From Bdellovibrionaceae bacterium UBA6502 (GTDB lineage: Bacteria > Bdellovibrionota > Bdellovibrionia > Bdellovibrionales > UBA840), in assembly GCA_002436415.1 (NCBI GenBank), contig DJMA01000004.1:1-64000 (forward strand): a stretch of 64,000 bases of DNA, written 5' to 3'. The position numbers and the translations under genes are program-made. The first letter of the stretch is position 1. Every line of letters starts with the position of its first letter. Below the pieces are notes generated by a model. The model saw only the letters and a program-made list of their open reading frames with translations. It was not told the origin of the DNA and did no database searches. Below are positions 27,362-34,936 of this stretch, piece by piece.

Positions 27362-28255
27362 TTATGAAATATAAGAAATGGCACCTTTGTTAATTCCTTC
27401 GTAGGCTTTAACTTTAATCCTGTCTTTTGGACCTGTTTTACTTTGGATTACTTTTGCAAAATGGGAGCTTAGGTTTTCCACGGTACTTTCAATGGGAAGA
27501 ACATAAACCTCTTCGCTCGGCAAAATAGAACGGAACATACCTTGATTGCCTTGGTATTTAATCTCAACAAAAGGACACTTATTAGGGATTCCATATTCTC
27601 CCTCTAAAGAGTCTAGGACCTGTTCTTTGTTTACAATATTTTCTACAAAGCAGAAGTGGATATTACCTTTTAAGTGATCTCTAACAAGCCAAGACTCAAG
27701 ATCAGATCGAGACTCTTCGTTCACCCAAATGTCTACACTGTTATGATGACCATGAAAAAGTCTTTGGCAGTTGCCATAGTGTTGTTTCAAGCCGTGTGTG
27801 TAATTTAGAATTGGTTTAGTTCCAAGATTTGCTTCTTCTAATTGGATTTTAACTTGTTCAAACTGTTCACCAAAATGATTACTCATTTCTTGTTCCAGGT
27901 AGCTTGCAATATGGTTGGTACTTACATATTGCGATGGAATCTCACAGATCGCTTGGCGTGGGCCTTCGTAATAGAGTTGTTGGCTTTTAGCTCCATAGCT
28001 TAGCTCAAGTTGAAATCGGTCCTCTGTAAGCTTAGCCATTCCCTTTGGCAGAACAAAACGATGATCACAGATTTCGTCTATGATGTTTTTAACGGCTTTC
28101 TTTGCGAGAGAAAAATCGATTAAAATGCCTTCTTCATCCGGCTTTCCAACGAATTCTACATTTACCTGATAAGACGCACCAACAAGACCTTTGGTCTTAT
28201 CGAAATAGGCAATATCTAAAACGCTAATGTGATCGCAAAACAGAGAAATACTCAT
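27362..28255 (-). CDS. Tandem 6-pyruvoyl-tetrahydropterin synthase/QueD-like protein
   Basis: A 297-aa protein made of two T-fold halves. The N-terminal half has the strand/helix pattern of QueD (GASYQVNVEFVG..GILIDFSLAKKAVKNIID) and the catalytic DH pair (D64-H65 in CDHRFVLP). It lacks the zinc HGH. The C-terminal half has the zinc and catalytic-Cys region (H154, GNC163QRLFH168GH170) but no clear DH pair. The two halves therefore carry complementary parts of one active site. Possible roles are queuosine or pterin synthesis; no other queuosine gene is nearby. Confidence 0.75.
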   Translation of the reverse strand: MSISLFCDHISVLDIAYFDKTKGLVGASYQVNVEFVGKPDEEGILIDFSLAKKAVKNIIDEICDHRFVLPKGMAKLTEDRFQLELSYGAKSQQLYYEGPRQAICEIPSQYVSTNHIASYLEQEMSNHFGEQFEQVKIQLEEANLGTKPILNYTHGLKQHYGNCQRLFHGHHNSVDIWVNEESRSDLESWLVRDHLKGNIHFCFVENIVNKEQVLDSLEGEYGIPNKCPFVEIKYQGNQGMFRSILPSEEVYVLPIESTVENLSSHFAKVIQSKTGPKDRIKVKAYEGINKGAISYIS

Positions 28256-28366
28256 AGAACTAGGCTTATACTTTAATTTGATAACGAGCTCAATTGGTAT
28301 TGAAAGCTTTACCCTGAGAATGAATCATAACAGCTCTGTAAATTGATATAGTTTTAGAGGAAATTT

Positions 28367-28429
28367 ATGCCACGACTAAAGGGTAAGTTACTGAATTTAT
28401 TGTTGAAACAAGGCCTTTGTTGGCCTTGA
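28367..28429 (+). CDS. Possible 20-aa leader peptide
   Basis: ATG with a good ribosome-binding site (AGAGGAA, 28356-28362) opens a 20-codon frame (MPRLKGKLLNLLLKQGLCWP) ending 21 bp before the lysozyme-like gene. Its last codons overlap a hairpin AAGGCC-N6-GGCCTT (28410-28427). This could be a translated leader that couples to or regulates the downstream gene, or chance. Confidence 0.25.
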   Translation: MPRLKGKLLNLLLKQGLCWP

Positions 28430-28450
28430 TGGGGATAAAATAAAACAGTT

Positions 28451-30127
28451 ATGAAAGTTTGTTTCGCGATTACTTTTCTTTTATTTTACTGCTTTAGCAG
28501 GGCTGAAGCACAAAGTTCTTATGTGGAACGAGCGCATTTTGATGCCTTACCTGGTGTGCCTTTTTACAAAACCAACAACAAGGGGTCTTTGAGTTCAATT
28601 GCGCTAAATGGAAACTACAGGCTTTCTTTAGATTTTCCAGAAGGCATGAGTTTTGGAATGGAACCAATTGAAGCTGGAATTGATGATTTACTCGATGAAG
28701 AATCAAGGAAAGAAGTAGAAGATAAGCTGGAGAGACAGCGAACCAATATGGAATTGGCTTTTACTTTTTTAGATCAAGAAGGCCCTGTTTTAGAAGGAAA
28801 AGAAACAGGAAATAAATTAATAAAAGTAAGAGTTTGGGATAAAGAAACTGAAAAAGAAGTTTTTGTAAACGAAGATGTTTACGCGGACTTATTAGAAGCC
28901 CATAAAGATCGACTTTTAAATATTACTAGCATTCGTAGAATTAAAGACCTTGAGGCAAGCAGTGTTGAAAACTGTGAAAATTGTGCTCCCAAAGAGAATA
29001 CGCCAAAAGAAAATGTGGATGATATCGTAGACACCACTAAGCCTCCAGTTACGCCAAGTGGTGACCCTAATATGCCAGAGCTGGCTTCCCAGGATCCAGA
29101 GGTCGGTTACTGTAAGCCTAAAAACAAAAAAGAAACCATGAACTCTTTGTTTGGGTACTCGAGAAACAAAATGCTAGAGAAGGTTTCTCAGGCGAGGGGT
29201 AAAGCCAATGCCAAGGCTAAAATCTCAAATGCAGAGAGAGATTGTCGAAAAGAAGTAAAAAAGTATAGTTGTCGAAATAATGACTGGCGAGGCTTAAGTT
29301 TAATGGAAAGGCTTGAAGCCATGAATGATGAAGTGGAAGATGTTTTTGCAAAAGCAAAGTTTCCTAAAAACACAGGCGCTTGTTTGGCATCGAGAGAGAC
29401 GGGTAATCTAAATATTAATTCTCTGACCATGGGGCATTGTTCCTCGAAAACTTACTCCAGTGCATGGGGACTTTTTCATATTACCAACTCAACACTGGCA
29501 GAGTTTATGTTGAAAAAACAATTTGCCGACTATGTTAGAAACCCAGAAATCTCTAATACATTAAAACAAAGTATTAAAAAGTCAGTGAGCGAAAAATCAT
29601 TATCTACTAAGCAAGCAAACGAGTTAATTTCTTATTTAACCTCAAGAGAAGGTGCCGTATATCCAAGTGGAAGTTATTCAGAAACGGCGGAGTGTAAAAA
29701 AATAAGTTCTTGTCAGGTTAATTTAGTGAATTTACAAAAATTGATGAAAGACAACCCAAAACTGCAAGCCATTGTGGCCATGACTATTTTAAAAGTAAAG
29801 AGAGCAAATCGCGAAAGAGCGATATCGCCTAATTCAAATTTTAGCTCTAGTGATTTAATTACGATGTTAAAAAACTATCACGGATCAAGTGATAGTGTGA
29901 ACCAAGAATATGCAGATAGCATTTATTCCTGCATACAATGTATGGAGGCTTCCGACCGATCTCAGGTTTATGAAGGCCAAAAAATGTCTAAAGAAAACAA
30001 ACATAGGTGCATGGCTTTAACTCTAAAGAAAACAAAGGATCTCGGAGAACCAACTTTAGAACGTGGGCGAGGGCGACTTAATTTTGAGCTTTACAACCAA
30101 TACGCCCAAGAGAACTGTTCTTGTTAA
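28451..30127 (+). CDS. Exported protein with lysozyme/transglycosylase-like segment
   Basis: A 558-aa product with a Sec signal peptide (MKVCFAITFLLFYCFSRAEA). A central Lys/Glu-rich linker with CENC follows. The C-terminal part has several cysteines. Residues 311-352 (ACLASRETGNLNIN..SAWGLFHITNSTLAEF) resemble the core of SLT/goose-type lysozymes: a catalytic Glu in S-R-E316-T/S-G, then a A-x-G-L-x-x-I-x-x-x-T segment. Peptidoglycan cleavage is therefore plausible but unproven. It ends in a 4-bp convergent overlap with the next gene. Confidence 0.65.
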   Translation: MKVCFAITFLLFYCFSRAEAQSSYVERAHFDALPGVPFYKTNNKGSLSSIALNGNYRLSLDFPEGMSFGMEPIEAGIDDLLDEESRKEVEDKLERQRTNMELAFTFLDQEGPVLEGKETGNKLIKVRVWDKETEKEVFVNEDVYADLLEAHKDRLLNITSIRRIKDLEASSVENCENCAPKENTPKENVDDIVDTTKPPVTPSGDPNMPELASQDPEVGYCKPKNKKETMNSLFGYSRNKMLEKVSQARGKANAKAKISNAERDCRKEVKKYSCRNNDWRGLSLMERLEAMNDEVEDVFAKAKFPKNTGACLASRETGNLNINSLTMGHCSSKTYSSAWGLFHITNSTLAEFMLKKQFADYVRNPEISNTLKQSIKKSVSEKSLSTKQANELISYLTSREGAVYPSGSYSETAECKKISSCQVNLVNLQKLMKDNPKLQAIVAMTILKVKRANRERAISPNSNFSSSDLITMLKNYHGSSDSVNQEYADSIYSCIQCMEASDRSQVYEGQKMSKENKHRCMALTLKKTKDLGEPTLERGRGRLNFELYNQYAQENCSC

Positions 30128-30783
30128 ATGCTGATAAAAAAGTATAAAGCAATGTAGTACAAGAGAAAATGCTTTAAGAATCTTGTGAGCCCTAAAAAGT
30201 ATGCTATTAACAAATGAAATAGAATGCCAATTGCAATCAGTGCCAGCAAGCTTTCTTTGATTTGCATAAGAATCAGAAAGCCAAGTTCGAAGGCGAGCAT
30301 AAGAAAGAGCATCAGCTTTTTAGTCTTTTCCGTTTTTAAGAGTGTAATGGAATAATGTTTTTCGAAAGCCCAAAGTGACTTGGCCTTCCAATGCTTTAGA
30401 TTTTTGATTTTATCAATACCTGAGATAAAGTAAAAAACTCCTAAAAAGTTGCTAGCTGAGCGAATGACTTGTTCTTCTTCTATCAATCCAAAACAAAAAA
30501 GACTGAGTAGGATTCCCATAAAGTGTAGTAAAAAATCACTAGCTCCTTGAACAAGGCCATTACTTTTTATGGAGTGGAGAAAATTTGCTATTAACAACCA
30601 TGCAATAAACTTTGAGGAAAATAGAATGCAAGAAGCCGCTAAAAGTAAATACGCGATAAAGGGCGCCAGCCTAAAAACTCTGTTCTCACTAATGTACTGT
30701 TGAAGCCTAAAGTATTCGTAAGAGCTTAGGCAGCAGGTGATCAAAAAACTTGGAAATAAGATTTCGATGCCAGAGTAATTCAT
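30124..30783 (-). CDS. HTTM/SdpB-like integral membrane protein
   Basis: A 219-aa protein with about six transmembrane helices. The segment FYFISGIDKIKNLKHWKAKSLWAFEKHY resembles the HTTM domain pattern (aromatic-rich helix, G-x-x-K, W) seen in vitamin-K-carboxylase-like and SdpB-like proteins. It starts inside the end of the upstream 116-aa gene (ATGA overlap), so the pair is translationally coupled. Function unknown; assignment to HTTM is tentative. Confidence 0.5.
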   Translation of the reverse strand: MNYSGIEILFPSFLITCCLSSYEYFRLQQYISENRVFRLAPFIAYLLLAASCILFSSKFIAWLLIANFLHSIKSNGLVQGASDFLLHFMGILLSLFCFGLIEEEQVIRSASNFLGVFYFISGIDKIKNLKHWKAKSLWAFEKHYSITLLKTEKTKKLMLFLMLAFELGFLILMQIKESLLALIAIGILFHLLIAYFLGLTRFLKHFLLYYIALYFFISI

Positions 30784-31130
30784 AGGTAAATGTCCTGTTC
30801 GAGTATTAGTTTGTCTTTGTTTTCAAAAACTTTAAGTTTAACATCACCTTCGATTTTACCTTTTTGCGACTGATTTCGATGATCAATTCTTATTAGATCC
30901 ATCATGTCTAGTCCAAAACCTTCTGAATTATTAAAAAGACTGTATTCCATTTGTGACTGCATCCAGTGATAGTAAGTAAACTGAGGAGAAACTAAAATCG
31001 CTGTTAAACTTCTTTGGGGTTTCGGGTTGTACCAATATTCATTTTCTTTGGTTATTACCTTTAGTTGGTAAAATACATCTGCGCGACTAAACAATTTAAA
31101 ATTGGGCAATAGGCTTCTAAAATTTTTCAT
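30780..31130 (-). CDS. Small protein coupled to the HTTM-like gene
   Basis: A 116-aa cytosolic-looking protein with LPNFKLFSRADVFYQLKVIT near the N-terminus and a beta-rich C-terminal half. HTTM/SdpB proteins are often paired with a small partner (SdpA or DUF5819 type) carrying a similar W/F-x-x-F segment followed by strands. The 4-bp overlap makes that parallel attractive, but the similarity is weak and I do not assign a family. Confidence 0.5.
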   Translation of the reverse strand: MKNFRSLLPNFKLFSRADVFYQLKVITKENEYWYNPKPQRSLTAILVSPQFTYYHWMQSQMEYSLFNNSEGFGLDMMDLIRIDHRNQSQKGKIEGDVKLKVFENKDKLILEQDIYL

Positions 31131-31216
31131 ACTGATATCATATAAAATGATCTGCTTTACTAGAATCTATTTTGATTTCCTAGACCGAAGTGTTAAAAAC
31201 TCCTTAAGGAGCCAAG

Positions 31217-31930
31217 ATGTTAAGTTCTAAACCAATTAAGACCAAAATATTCGAAAAAGCTATGAACCTTAATAACTTCATTGATCAATCCCTAGGTGAT
31301 GAGAAGCTAGAAGGAAAAATATTGGCGGTGACTAGCAAAGTGGTGAGCTTGGCTGAGAAGCGTTTGGTTTCTAAAGAGATGATTAGTAAAGATGATTTGG
31401 TGGTGCAAGAGTCGGATCACTATTTGGGTAAGATAGCCTATGACTGTCATTTAACGGTAAAAGAGGGTTTGCTAATCGCTTCCGCTGGCATTGATGAGTC
31501 TAATTCTCAAGATGAGCATTTTATTTTATTTCCTCAAAACCCGTTCCAGTCAGCAAGAAACATTTATGAATATTTAAAAGAAAAGAGAGGCTTAACGAAT
31601 TTTGGTGTCATTTTAACAGACTCTCACACTACGGCTTTACGTAGGGGAGTTGTTGGCGCCGCATTGGCTTATTATGGTTTTAGCGGCGTTAAGAATAAAG
31701 TGGGAAGTAAAGATCTTTTTGGTAGAGAGCTACAAATGACAAGTATGAACTTGGCAGACTCCATTGCTACAGCTGCTACGGTGGTTATGGGAGAAGGAGA
31801 TGAGTGTCAGCCTTTAGCTATTATTGAGTACCCTGTGGAGTTTTCTGTTTTAGATTCTAATGATGAATTAAAAATTCCCCTAGAACAGGATTTGTATGAA
31901 CCTATTCTTAGAGCTGGTTTGAAGAAGTAG
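31217..31930 (+). CDS. CofE-like (F420-0:gamma-glutamyl ligase family) protein
   Basis: A 237-aa protein with the CofE fold signatures: VTSKVVSLAEKRLV near the N-terminus, ASAGIDESNS in the middle, and GVILTDSHTTALRRGVVGAAL as the GTP/metal-binding region. CofE adds glutamates to coenzyme F420 in archaea and actinobacteria. No other F420 gene is visible here, and stand-alone members in other bacteria probably ligate amino acids to other acceptors. AAGGAG is well placed before the ATG. It is divergent from the HTTM-like pair. Confidence 0.8.
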   Translation: MLSSKPIKTKIFEKAMNLNNFIDQSLGDEKLEGKILAVTSKVVSLAEKRLVSKEMISKDDLVVQESDHYLGKIAYDCHLTVKEGLLIASAGIDESNSQDEHFILFPQNPFQSARNIYEYLKEKRGLTNFGVILTDSHTTALRRGVVGAALAYYGFSGVKNKVGSKDLFGRELQMTSMNLADSIATAATVVMGEGDECQPLAIIEYPVEFSVLDSNDELKIPLEQDLYEPILRAGLKK

Positions 31931-31951
31931 TTTTTTAAATCTTAATACAAT

Positions 31952-32095
31952 CTAATCGTCAATTAAGTCAATGATGTCGATTTCATTCTGTTTTTTCGAT
32001 TTACTTTTGCGATGAAAAGGAAGGATAAAAAGGGCAAAGAGCACTAAAGCGACGACTATAACTAAAAAATCCTTTTCGCCATTTACGAAGTCCAT
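31952..32095 (-). CDS. 47-aa single-pass membrane protein
   Basis: Minus-strand ORF starting ATG at 32095 with the strong ribosome-binding site AAAGGGGAAAT directly upstream. It encodes MDFVNGEKDF, one hydrophobic helix (LVIVVALVLFALFILPF), then a basic stretch (HRKSKSKK) and an acidic tail (DIIDLIDD). The design (short lumenal N-terminus, one helix, positive-inside cluster) is that of a real small membrane protein. No family is recognised. It fills most of the gap after the CofE-like gene. Confidence 0.65.
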   Translation of the reverse strand: MDFVNGEKDFLVIVVALVLFALFILPFHRKSKSKKQNEIDIIDLIDD

Positions 32096-32198
32096 ATTTC
32101 CCCTTTAGTGAGTAAGTTACTTTTTAATATTAAGCCTAAGAGCGGGCAGAAAGCTAGAACTCTCTCCAATGCTCGACTAGGGTGATCTAAAGCCTAAT

Positions 32199-32240
32199 AA
32201 AAACCAAGGCAAAAACCTTGGTAATAAAAAATCTAAAATT
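32199..32240 (-). repeat. Second copy of the tRNA-Asn 3' flank and terminator
   Basis: These 42 bases repeat 32386-32427 with one mismatch and include the same CCAAGG-N6-CCTTGG terminator hairpin. The copies are 187 bp apart. See the segment at 32241-32385. Confidence 0.9.
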
Positions 32241-32385
32241 GGAAAAGGCGAAGGTAGCACCGTAAAGCTGAAAAGCATTGCTTTTCAGTAGGTGCAGTGA
32301 GCGGGTATTTGCCTTCCCAGGCCAATGCCGTCTAGCGAACGATTATAAGGCAAGTCCCTCCACCGATCTGATACTCAAGACGAAA
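32241..32385 (-). other. Hairpin-rich segment between the duplicated tRNA-Asn flanks
   Basis: A non-coding stretch of about 145 bp. CAAGTCCCTCCACC (32351-32364) is a perfect 14-bp inverted copy of the tRNA-Asn T-arm/acceptor region at 32435-32448. CTGAAAAGC-ATT-GCTTTTCAG (about 32268-32288) is a perfect 9-bp stem-loop, and GCACC/GGTGC flanks it. Read in the tRNA direction, it ends in CCTTTTCC just before the second flank copy, as does the segment at the tRNA-Arg locus. Confidence 0.7.
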
Positions 32386-32409
32386 AAAAACCAAGGCAAA
32401 AACCTTGGT
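32382..32409 (-). terminator. Terminator of tRNA-Asn
   Basis: ACCAAGG / CCTTGGT stem (32390-32396 with 32403-32409), loop CAAAAA, and an A8 tract on the left that is a U-tract on the minus strand. It lies about 20 nt after the tRNA end. Confidence 0.88.
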
Positions 32410-32427
32410 AATAAAAAGTCTAAAATT
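32386..32427 (-). repeat. First copy of the tRNA-Asn 3' flank
   Basis: Direct repeat unit immediately after the tRNA-Asn CCA end, matching 32199-32240 at 41 of 42 positions, including the terminator hairpin. Confidence 0.9.
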
Positions 32428-32503
32428 TGGCTCAGGTGGAGGGACTTGAACCCCCGACCAATTGATTAACAGTCAACTGCTCTACCGACTGAGCTACACC
32501 TGA
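32428..32503 (-). tRNA. tRNA-Asn(GUU)
   Basis: A 76-nt minus-strand tRNA. Acceptor TCAGGTG/CACCTGA, discriminator G and encoded CCA. D-arm GCTCAGTCGGTAGAGC, anticodon loop CTGTTAA (GUU), T-loop GGTTCAAGTCC. All four arms fold cleanly. Confidence 0.97.
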
Positions 32504-32621
32504 ACACTGGCTTGTTAAATTATGAATTGCCGAGCGTTTTGTCAAAATATTTTTTAACTCTCTTGATTTGCAGTAAATAGAATTTAAAAAATGCCTATTT
32601 TTAAGGAATAAGTTCCCTGCT

Positions 32622-33158
32622 TTAGAGGAATTTCTTCTGTAATTGCTTGATTGAGTCCAGGAAGCCTTCTGCGGAATACAGCTTACCTTGCCAAATCATA
32701 ATGGACCCTGCCTCTGAAAACTCTAGTTGAAAACCTTTTCCGTTTTCGAATTCCACGCTGAATTGATAGTCCCTTCTTGGTGTCCTTTTTGAGTTAATAG
32801 CATAGATCTTTTGTAGGCAGCTTGCATTTAACCAATTTTGCAGTTCACTTTGTTTTAACTCAGTCTTTCCTTTTTTGTCTTTAAGTATCCAATTTTCCTC
32901 AGTTTTTGTGATATTGATACTTTCCTTGAGCTTATTGATATTAATGAGTTGAATGGATTTAATATCGGACTCACACCATTTCCAATCGGCTTCCCCGCTA
33001 TGGTTTATGGGTGCGTTATTCCCGGTAATCATTTGTCCAATGTCTGATTTACCAATGGACTCGGACTTAAGGTTTTTCATTGTGTAGATTACTGCTACGA
33101 AGCCAACACACATTACGACAATTCTAAAGACTAACCATGGTTTACTGTAGTTTTTCAT
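32622..33158 (-). CDS. Membrane-anchored protein of unknown function
   Basis: A 178-aa product with one N-terminal hydrophobic helix (WLVFRIVVMCVGFVAVIYTM) and a periplasmic domain. The latter has WKWCESDIKSIQLI..ENWILKDKKG..KQSELQNWLN, a pattern of W-x-x-(K/D)-G strands recalling DUF4340-like periplasmic repeats. That similarity is weak. Two cysteines may pair. It is a single gene, divergent from the App1-like gene. Confidence 0.6.
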   Translation of the reverse strand: MKNYSKPWLVFRIVVMCVGFVAVIYTMKNLKSESIGKSDIGQMITGNNAPINHSGEADWKWCESDIKSIQLININKLKESINITKTEENWILKDKKGKTELKQSELQNWLNASCLQKIYAINSKRTPRRDYQFSVEFENGKGFQLEFSEAGSIMIWQGKLYSAEGFLDSIKQLQKKFL

Positions 33159-33281
33159 ATGTCATAGAATAGCGATTTAATGTAAAAAAGTCATAAAAAT
33201 ATCCAATATTTTAGAAAGCTGCAAATCGATCTTGTTTGAGTTATAGTCAGTTTATCAATCTCGGGGGACAGAGGGACTTTC

Positions 33282-33929
33282 ATGTTTAAGTATTTACTAG
33301 TTTTAGTTTTACTAACTAAACTGGCATTTGCTCATACCATTTTAATCACAGATGTGGATGACACTCTGAAGGACTCTCGTGTTCGAGATAGAGTTCAGCT
33401 AATTTTGCGTGGACCTAGAACTGGCCCAGAGATGGTGGTGCCAGGGATGAATTTAGCTCTGTGGCGTTTGGCCTATCAGCAGGATGTTAAAAATATCTTT
33501 TACGTTTCTAAAATTCCGGCCATTTTAAAAAGATTCCATGATAAATTTTTGGAGCGAAACTATTTTCCACCAGGTCTTCTTTATGGTCGTGATAGCTTAG
33601 GAAGTTTCAAAGAAAATCAGATTAAAGAAATCATTGATTTGCACCGACCGACAAAAGTTATTTTAGTCGGAGATAATGGTGAGGCGGACCCGCAGATTTA
33701 TAAAAGGATTGTCGATAGTTACAAGGCTAGTGGAATTGTATTTGAGGTTCGAATTCGAATTGCATATGAGTTAGATTATCACTTAGAAAAAGGCCAAGTG
33801 GGCTTTTATGAAGGAAGTGGTTTTTTTGATGACTTCAAAAAGCCTAAGGGCTATACCGATAGTTTTATTGTAAAAGCCTTTCGTAGAATTAATAAGGCCT
33901 GCAAATTTAGCTCTAAACCAGAGATCTGA
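33282..33929 (+). CDS. Exported App1-like (DUF2183) phosphatidate phosphatase
   Basis: A 215-aa protein with a short signal peptide (MFKYLLVLVLLTKLAFA) followed at once by the HAD motif I TDVDDTL. FYVSKIPAIL, FPPGLLYGRDSLGSFKENQIKEI and GDNGEADPQIY match the catalytic domain of App1 phosphatidate phosphatases (PAP-like HAD fold). Unlike the two-domain yeast protein, only the catalytic domain is present. It would dephosphorylate phosphatidate or a related substrate outside the cytoplasm. AGAGGGA precedes the ATG. Confidence 0.85.
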   Translation: MFKYLLVLVLLTKLAFAHTILITDVDDTLKDSRVRDRVQLILRGPRTGPEMVVPGMNLALWRLAYQQDVKNIFYVSKIPAILKRFHDKFLERNYFPPGLLYGRDSLGSFKENQIKEIIDLHRPTKVILVGDNGEADPQIYKRIVDSYKASGIVFEVRIRIAYELDYHLEKGQVGFYEGSGFFDDFKKPKGYTDSFIVKAFRRINKACKFSSKPEI

Positions 33930-33949
33930 TTATTAAAAGCTTAAAAAGC

Positions 33950-33975
33950 GAAAGGCAGGTTTTCACCTGCCTTTC
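33950..33975. terminator. Shared terminator of two convergent genes
   Basis: Perfect 11-bp stem GAAAGGCAGGT (33950-33960) and ACCTGCCTTTC (33965-33975) with loop TTTC. Left of it CTTAAAAAGC gives a short U-tract for leftward transcription; on the right TATTT is weak. Confidence 0.75.
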
Positions 33976-34010
33976 TATTTAGTACCCAACAAGAGGATGA
34001 ACCCCTTTTT

Positions 34011-34529
34011 TTATATTCCGCGCAAAGTCCCACTCAAATACTTTACGGCTTTAGATGATGTTTTGTTGTCCTCTAGGCGAACGACTTCAAGGCTAGAGAG
34101 TATTTCATAAAAATCTCTGTCGCTTTTAGCTAGAAGCTCTAGCCCAGGATAAAGAGGCGTTACACTTTGTCCTAAGTGCTTCCCGGTCTCTGTTTCCCAG
34201 ACATAGGCGTATTCTGGTTTTTGTTTTAATTGTTTTTGTAAGCCTAAATGAGAAAGAGAGGTTTTAATTCCCTTTTTCATTGGGCCAATTTGGGCTGGAA
34301 AGGCAATCCGAAGTCCATGCTTGATGAAGTTAAGTAATGCGGTTTTATCGACCTTCTTGCTGCTATCTATTAAATGCGATTTCTCAAGACGTTTTAGGCT
34401 TTTTACGATTTCAGCAGGACTAAGCATTAGCTTGCTAGCTAAATCTTTTTGAGGAATTTCCTTTCCCCATCGTAAAATTCCCAATGCGATGATGACATCT
34501 TGAGGTCTAAGCGATCCTTGCCTTTCCAT
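34011..34529 (-). CDS. Winged-helix transcriptional regulator
   Basis: About 172 aa from the ATG at 34529 (MERQGSLRPQDVIIAL); a GTG at 34544 would add five residues. The N-terminal 65 residues form a winged HTH: GKEIPQKDLASKLMLSPAEIVKSLKRLEKSHLIDSSKKVDK, of MarR/Rrf2 size. The C-terminal 100 residues have WETETGKHLGQSVTPLYPGLELLAK, of unknown function (no cofactor motif). A long palindrome lies about 30 bp upstream, a good candidate for autoregulation. Confidence 0.8.
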   Translation of the reverse strand: MERQGSLRPQDVIIALGILRWGKEIPQKDLASKLMLSPAEIVKSLKRLEKSHLIDSSKKVDKTALLNFIKHGLRIAFPAQIGPMKKGIKTSLSHLGLQKQLKQKPEYAYVWETETGKHLGQSVTPLYPGLELLAKSDRDFYEILSSLEVVRLEDNKTSSKAVKYLSGTLRGI

Positions 34530-34548
34530 GAACTTAATAGACACTAGT

Positions 34549-34580
34549 AATTTACAATTTACAATTTATAAATCGTAAAT
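34549..34580. promoter_or_regulatory. Palindromic operator upstream of the winged-helix gene
   Basis: Positions 34557-34580 form a near-perfect 24-bp palindrome: arms ATTTAC and GTAAAT around the self-complementary core ATTTATAAAT, with one non-pairing base on each side. An additional half-site AATTTAC lies at 34549-34555 in direct repeat. Its place just upstream of a winged-helix gene suggests the regulator's own binding site. Confidence 0.65.
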
Positions 34581-34936
34581 AACCAAGCGCAGTGAAAAAA
34601 CTAGACCTTTTATTTTGGAATAAATACCAAATTAGAAACTAATTGAAGCAGGAGTGCCGGGTTTAGATTTTTTGAAAATAATAATGGCTCTTTAGAAAAT
34701 GCGATTACTGGTTTTGATTTATAATCATATATGTTTCTTGTTTGCTAAGACTTTTTCTTATCTGAAAAAGCTTTTCAGAATCGAGCTTCCATCGTCTTTA
34801 GCCTTTATGTACTTTTATTTATCAACCATGCCAATAAACGGCAGATTCTATAAGAATTCTTTGTAAAAATCCTAACTTATTTTCTACCTCCTCACTAGAG
34901 CACTTTAGGGATTAGATTTTTAGGTATACTTGTTGA
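34581..34936. other. Intergenic region
   Basis: AT-rich, no credible ORF. It contains a hairpin CTGAAAA-AGC-TTTTCAG (34762-34778) without a following T-tract. The rest shows nothing recognised. Confidence 0.35.

Noticed and set aside
32278..32469. 63-residue ORF ending in RWRDLNPRPID
   Set aside because: The end is the well-known spurious translation of a tRNA on the opposite strand (tRNA-Asn). The frame runs through the repeat segment and has no ribosome-binding site.
34762..34778. Hairpin CTGAAAA-AGC-TTTTCAG as terminator
   Set aside because: No T-tract on either side and no gene ends nearby.
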